Positions 32,622-34,582 of a stretch of DNA of 34,582 nucleotides are shown here, piece by piece. Within the stretch, counting starts at the first letter, position 1. Every line of letters starts with the position of its first letter. The position numbers and the translations under genes were made by a program. Origin of the DNA: Actinomycetes bacterium (GTDB lineage Bacteria; Actinomycetota; Coriobacteriia; Anaerosomatales; Anaerosomataceae). The stretch is taken from positions 1 to 34,582 of the forward strand of contig JALHJB010000020.1 in the NCBI GenBank assembly GCA_022839745.1. The letters are read 5' to 3'. A model generated the notes under the pieces. It did no database searches. It worked only from the letters and a program-made list of their open reading frames with translations, and was not told the DNA's origin.

Positions 32622-32984
32622 GTGAGCGGAGCCGACGAGAACGCGCCTATCAGAACGCGTGCGCTGGTGGTGGATCCCGCCTCGATGATCGTGCTGTGGG
32701 CGAACGAGGCGGCCCATGGCGCCGCCGCCGCGGGAGCGCCGGTCGATACCGCCGTGCCGATGGCAGCGGAGCTGGGCGTCACGGACGCGATCACCAGAGT
32801 GGCCGCCACAGGTGAGCCGCACTACGCGCGCGCCGATCTCATCCCCACGCGCCGCGGCAGCATGGTGCGTGCGATCTCCCTGGACCGGCTCCCCAACGGA
32901 CAGGTGCTCGTGCTGATGGAGGACGCCTGGCAGCATGCTGGAAAGCGCGAGCCTGGCTCCTCCGGGCGCACCCGCGCCAGGTGA
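32622..32984 (+). CDS. Small stand-alone PAS-like protein
   Basis: This is a 120-residue protein. Its residues 8-105 look like a single PAS fold: TRALVVDPASMIVLWANEAAHGAA is the usual first-strand and helix region, and GEPHYARADLIPTRRGSMVRAISL with LPNGQVLVLMEDA the later strands. There is no output domain; the C-terminus is a short basic tail. The GTG at 32622 has a strong AAGGAGG 6 bases before it, and TACGGT at 32596-32601 could be the -10. It may act as a soluble sensor or adaptor for a kinase. The assignment rests on pattern only. Confidence 0.65.
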   Translation: MSGADENAPIRTRALVVDPASMIVLWANEAAHGAAAAGAPVDTAVPMAAELGVTDAITRVAATGEPHYARADLIPTRRGSMVRAISLDRLPNGQVLVLMEDAWQHAGKREPGSSGRTRAR

Positions 32985-33071
32985 CGGCCGCCCGAGCGGT
33001 CCGAGCAGCCTGCCGGGGGTCGATCCGCGCCAGACGGCCGACGTCGGCGGCGCATACCCTCGGCACCCCGG

Positions 33072-33368
33072 TCAGTACCGTACGGTGAACCCCTGAAGCC
33101 CCTCGGGCTCCTCCCAGGTGATATCCACGCGCTCCACCTCGGCCCGCGACGGCCCCTCGTGACACCAGGCGATCACGCCTTCCACCGCATCGCGCGGTCC
33201 TTCGAGCACGGCCTCCACGTCCTGCGCGGCGTTGCGCACCCACCCGGACACCCCCCGGGCGCGGGCGACCTCGGCGGTGCTCGCGCGGAAGTACACGCCC
33301 TGCACGAGCCCGTGGATCACCAGATGCGCGCGCACCGTCTGTGCGCGTTCGAACAACGCTTCTGCCAT
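33072..33368 (-). CDS. acyP: Acylphosphatase
   Basis: This is a 98-residue enzyme that hydrolyses acyl phosphates such as acetyl or carbamoyl phosphate. Both active-site motifs are present: HGLVQGVYFRAST with catalytic Arg28, and GVSGWVRNA with Asn46. The C-terminal GFTVRY is typical. The ATG at 33368 follows GGAGG with a 6-base gap. It lies 24 bases after the prenyltransferase gene on the same strand, and the two are probably co-transcribed. Confidence 0.95.
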   Translation of the reverse strand: MAEALFERAQTVRAHLVIHGLVQGVYFRASTAEVARARGVSGWVRNAAQDVEAVLEGPRDAVEGVIAWCHEGPSRAEVERVDITWEEPEGLQGFTVRY

Positions 33369-33392
33369 CGGGCACCTCCGGTGGGGATGCAG

Positions 33393-34289
33393 CTATCCGA
33401 GCACGGCGGCGATCAGGTAGCCGGCCGCCATCAGCACGTTGATGCCAAGCACGGCCTGCACGTTCGCGCCCTGGGCGGGGATCAGCCCCTCGAAGCTATC
33501 ATAGCGCTCGAGTGTGATGCGGATCGCCTGCACGGCGGGAACGAGCGCGATCAGGCCGAGGAGCGCCCACGGCGTGAGCACGCCGGTCACCGCGCCCGCC
33601 ACGATCGACACGAACGCACCGATCTCAACGGCCGCGTACAGCCACCGCGCCCGTCGCTTGCCGAGGAGTACCACCATGTGGTGGCGCCCACCGGCTCGGT
33701 CGGCTTCGGCGTCGGGGAACTCGTTCAGCAGCAGCAGGTTGTAGGTGAGCAGCGTGGCGGGAATGCCCGAGACCCACGCCGCGATATCGAACGTGCCGGT
33801 GAGCAGGTAGTACGTGCCAACGATAGGCAGCGCGCCGAGGCCGAGTCCCGCGACGATCTCCCCAAGACCGACGCGGGTGAGCAGCGGCGTGTAGAGCACC
33901 ACCGAGAGCGCCCCCGCCACGCCGAGCGCCAGCAGGGGCCAGCCGGCGACGCACGCGAGGTAGAGCCCGATGGCGGATCCGGCGACCAGAGTGCTGATGC
34001 CGAGGGCGAGCGCCGCCTTCGGTTCCATCTCGCCACGCGGGAGCAATCCGCTTCCGCCGGAGAAGGGCGTCTGCCGGGTGGCGTGGTCGATGCCGCTCCG
34101 GCTCCAGTCGTGCCAGTCGTTCAGCACGTTCACGCTGCCCTGCAGCAAGATGAGTGCGAGTGCCGCCAGCAGCGAATGCCCGATGTGCATCGAGCCGCGC
34201 CATGCCGCAAGCGCGCTTCCGTGGACCACCAGCACCGCGGCAAGCGCGAGGAACTGCGGCCGGGTCTCCTGCACGTACCTCTTGATCAT
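33393..34289 (-). CDS. UbiA-family prenyltransferase (MenA-like)
   Basis: This is a 298-residue membrane prenyltransferase with about eight or nine helices. The first magnesium-diphosphate motif is NVLNDWHDW...GIDH (residues 54-69) and the second is NEFPDAEADRAGGR. It begins IKRYVQETRPQFLALAAVLV, as in 1,4-dihydroxy-2-naphthoate prenyltransferases, so a role in menaquinone synthesis is likely but not proven; no other men gene is nearby. The ATG at 34289 has GGGGAGAGGA upstream. The longer open frame to 34481 adds a stretch with no family similarity that covers the promoter. Confidence 0.88.
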   Translation of the reverse strand: MIKRYVQETRPQFLALAAVLVVHGSALAAWRGSMHIGHSLLAALALILLQGSVNVLNDWHDWSRSGIDHATRQTPFSGGSGLLPRGEMEPKAALALGISTLVAGSAIGLYLACVAGWPLLALGVAGALSVVLYTPLLTRVGLGEIVAGLGLGALPIVGTYYLLTGTFDIAAWVSGIPATLLTYNLLLLNEFPDAEADRAGGRHHMVVLLGKRRARWLYAAVEIGAFVSIVAGAVTGVLTPWALLGLIALVPAVQAIRITLERYDSFEGLIPAQGANVQAVLGINVLMAAGYLIAAVLG

Positions 34290-34373
34290 CAGCGTCCTCT
34301 CCCCATGACGATGTCCGTATCCGCGTAGTAGACACCGTTGTCCGGCAGCCTGCAACGGGTGCGGGCACGCGAG

Positions 34374-34400
34374 AGTGTATCGGCGCACGATGTGTTCCAA
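34374..34400 (-). promoter_or_regulatory. Promoter for the prenyltransferase-acylphosphatase pair
   Basis: On the minus strand TTGGAA (34400-34395) and TACACT (34379-34374) are spaced by 15 bases. Transcription would begin near 34367, giving a leader of about 78 bases to the ATG at 34289. The 293 bases from 34290 to the window end contain no gene I can support. Confidence 0.45.
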
Positions 34401-34516
34401 TCCAGTACCATCGGACCACTGCCTCCTGACCGATCGGAGCACGATGCCTGCGCTCAAGGAACTCCTTGGCAGCCCGCTCAAGTGTTAACGTCCCCGGAAG
34501 TGGTGTACGAAGGCCC

Positions 34517-34538
34517 GGCCGCCTGACATGAGGCGGCC
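34517..34538. terminator. GC-rich hairpin at the right edge
   Basis: GGCCGCC (34517-34523) pairs perfectly with GGCGGCC (34532-34538) around an 8-base loop, TGACATGA. No T-run follows on either strand. It may end a transcription unit entering from the right, beyond the window. Confidence 0.4.
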
Positions 34539-34582
34539 ACTGCTCCATCCTCGAGGGTGTTCGAAGCCCGAGACCGAGGAGG

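Noticed and set aside
33159..34328. Open frame of 389 codons on the plus strand opposite the acylphosphatase and prenyltransferase
   Set aside because: It spans two real genes and their gap, is rich in His/Arg/Glu, and has no domain.
34554..34582. tRNA-like T-arm (GTTCGAAGCCC) at the right edge
   Set aside because: The flanking bases do not form a proper 5-bp T-stem on either strand, and no acceptor or anticodon arm is visible.
1..34582. CRISPR array, insertion sequence or prophage
   Set aside because: No regularly spaced repeats, transposase, integrase or phage structural gene is present on either strand.

Overview
This window is high-GC, gene-dense and almost entirely coding. It looks like a chromosomal segment of an anaerobic, high-GC actinobacterium, most plausibly a deep-branching member of the Coriobacteriia. 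That placement is inference. It rests on a decayed cell-wall-binding (CWB2) gene with NRYETA-type repeats, strict-anaerobe style enzymes (FeoAB, split iron-sulfur L-serine dehydratase, HI0933 and COG2509 flavoproteins, radical SAM), Shine-Dalgarno (SD) starts mixed with apparent leaderless starts, and -10 boxes of the TAnnnT type. No rRNA, tRNA, insertion sequence, phage gene or CRISPR array was seen.

Layout. 1-1.2 kb: the tail of an unknown gene and a compact zinc alcohol dehydrogenase. 1.2-6.4 kb: a metal and iron-sulfur locus. A Mrp/ApbC ATPase faces a rightward set of a DUF5320 glycine-rich protein, a UPF0282 metallo-beta-lactamase-fold protein, a ZIP metal transporter, FeoA and FeoB. A 16-bp perfect palindrome sits in the divergent promoter, and a related sequence lies ahead of feoA. 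6.4-12.4 kb: a radical SAM protein, a spermidine-synthase-like protein that seems to start at CTG, two overlapping flavoproteins, a hotdog thioesterase, and an MsrA with both a lipoprotein start and a strong internal start. 12.4-15.5 kb: a GH3 beta-glycosidase and a frameshifted CWB2 remnant.

15.5-18.8 kb: a complete polar amino acid ABC transporter (ATPase, lipoprotein, two permeases) behind a structured leader. 18.9-24.7 kb: a signalling island with a four-PAS cytosolic histidine kinase, a 5TM-LYT membrane histidine kinase with a closely related transmitter, an orphan single-domain receiver on the opposite strand, and a broken third kinase. 24.7-28.6 kb: a MetNIQ-type ABC transporter without the usual MetN regulatory domain, followed by the beta and alpha subunits of L-serine dehydratase; uptake and deamination of an amino acid may be linked. 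28.7-34.3 kb: a DegV protein with internal losses, a coiled-coil/RlpA-type wall protein, a monohaem cytochrome c lipoprotein, a DUF2177 protein missing its middle, a GH13 alpha-glucosidase, a PAS-only protein, an acylphosphatase and a UbiA-type prenyltransferase.

The most notable themes are: (i) the Mrp-DUF5320-UPF0282-ZIP-Feo cluster with its candidate shared operator; (ii) several genes with clean internal shortening (DegV, DUF2177, the alcohol dehydrogenase, a kinase remnant); and (iii) start sites that ordinary gene calling would misplace (CTG start, dual-start MsrA, leaderless starts). I did not find one locus that I could confidently call a new defence or mobile system.
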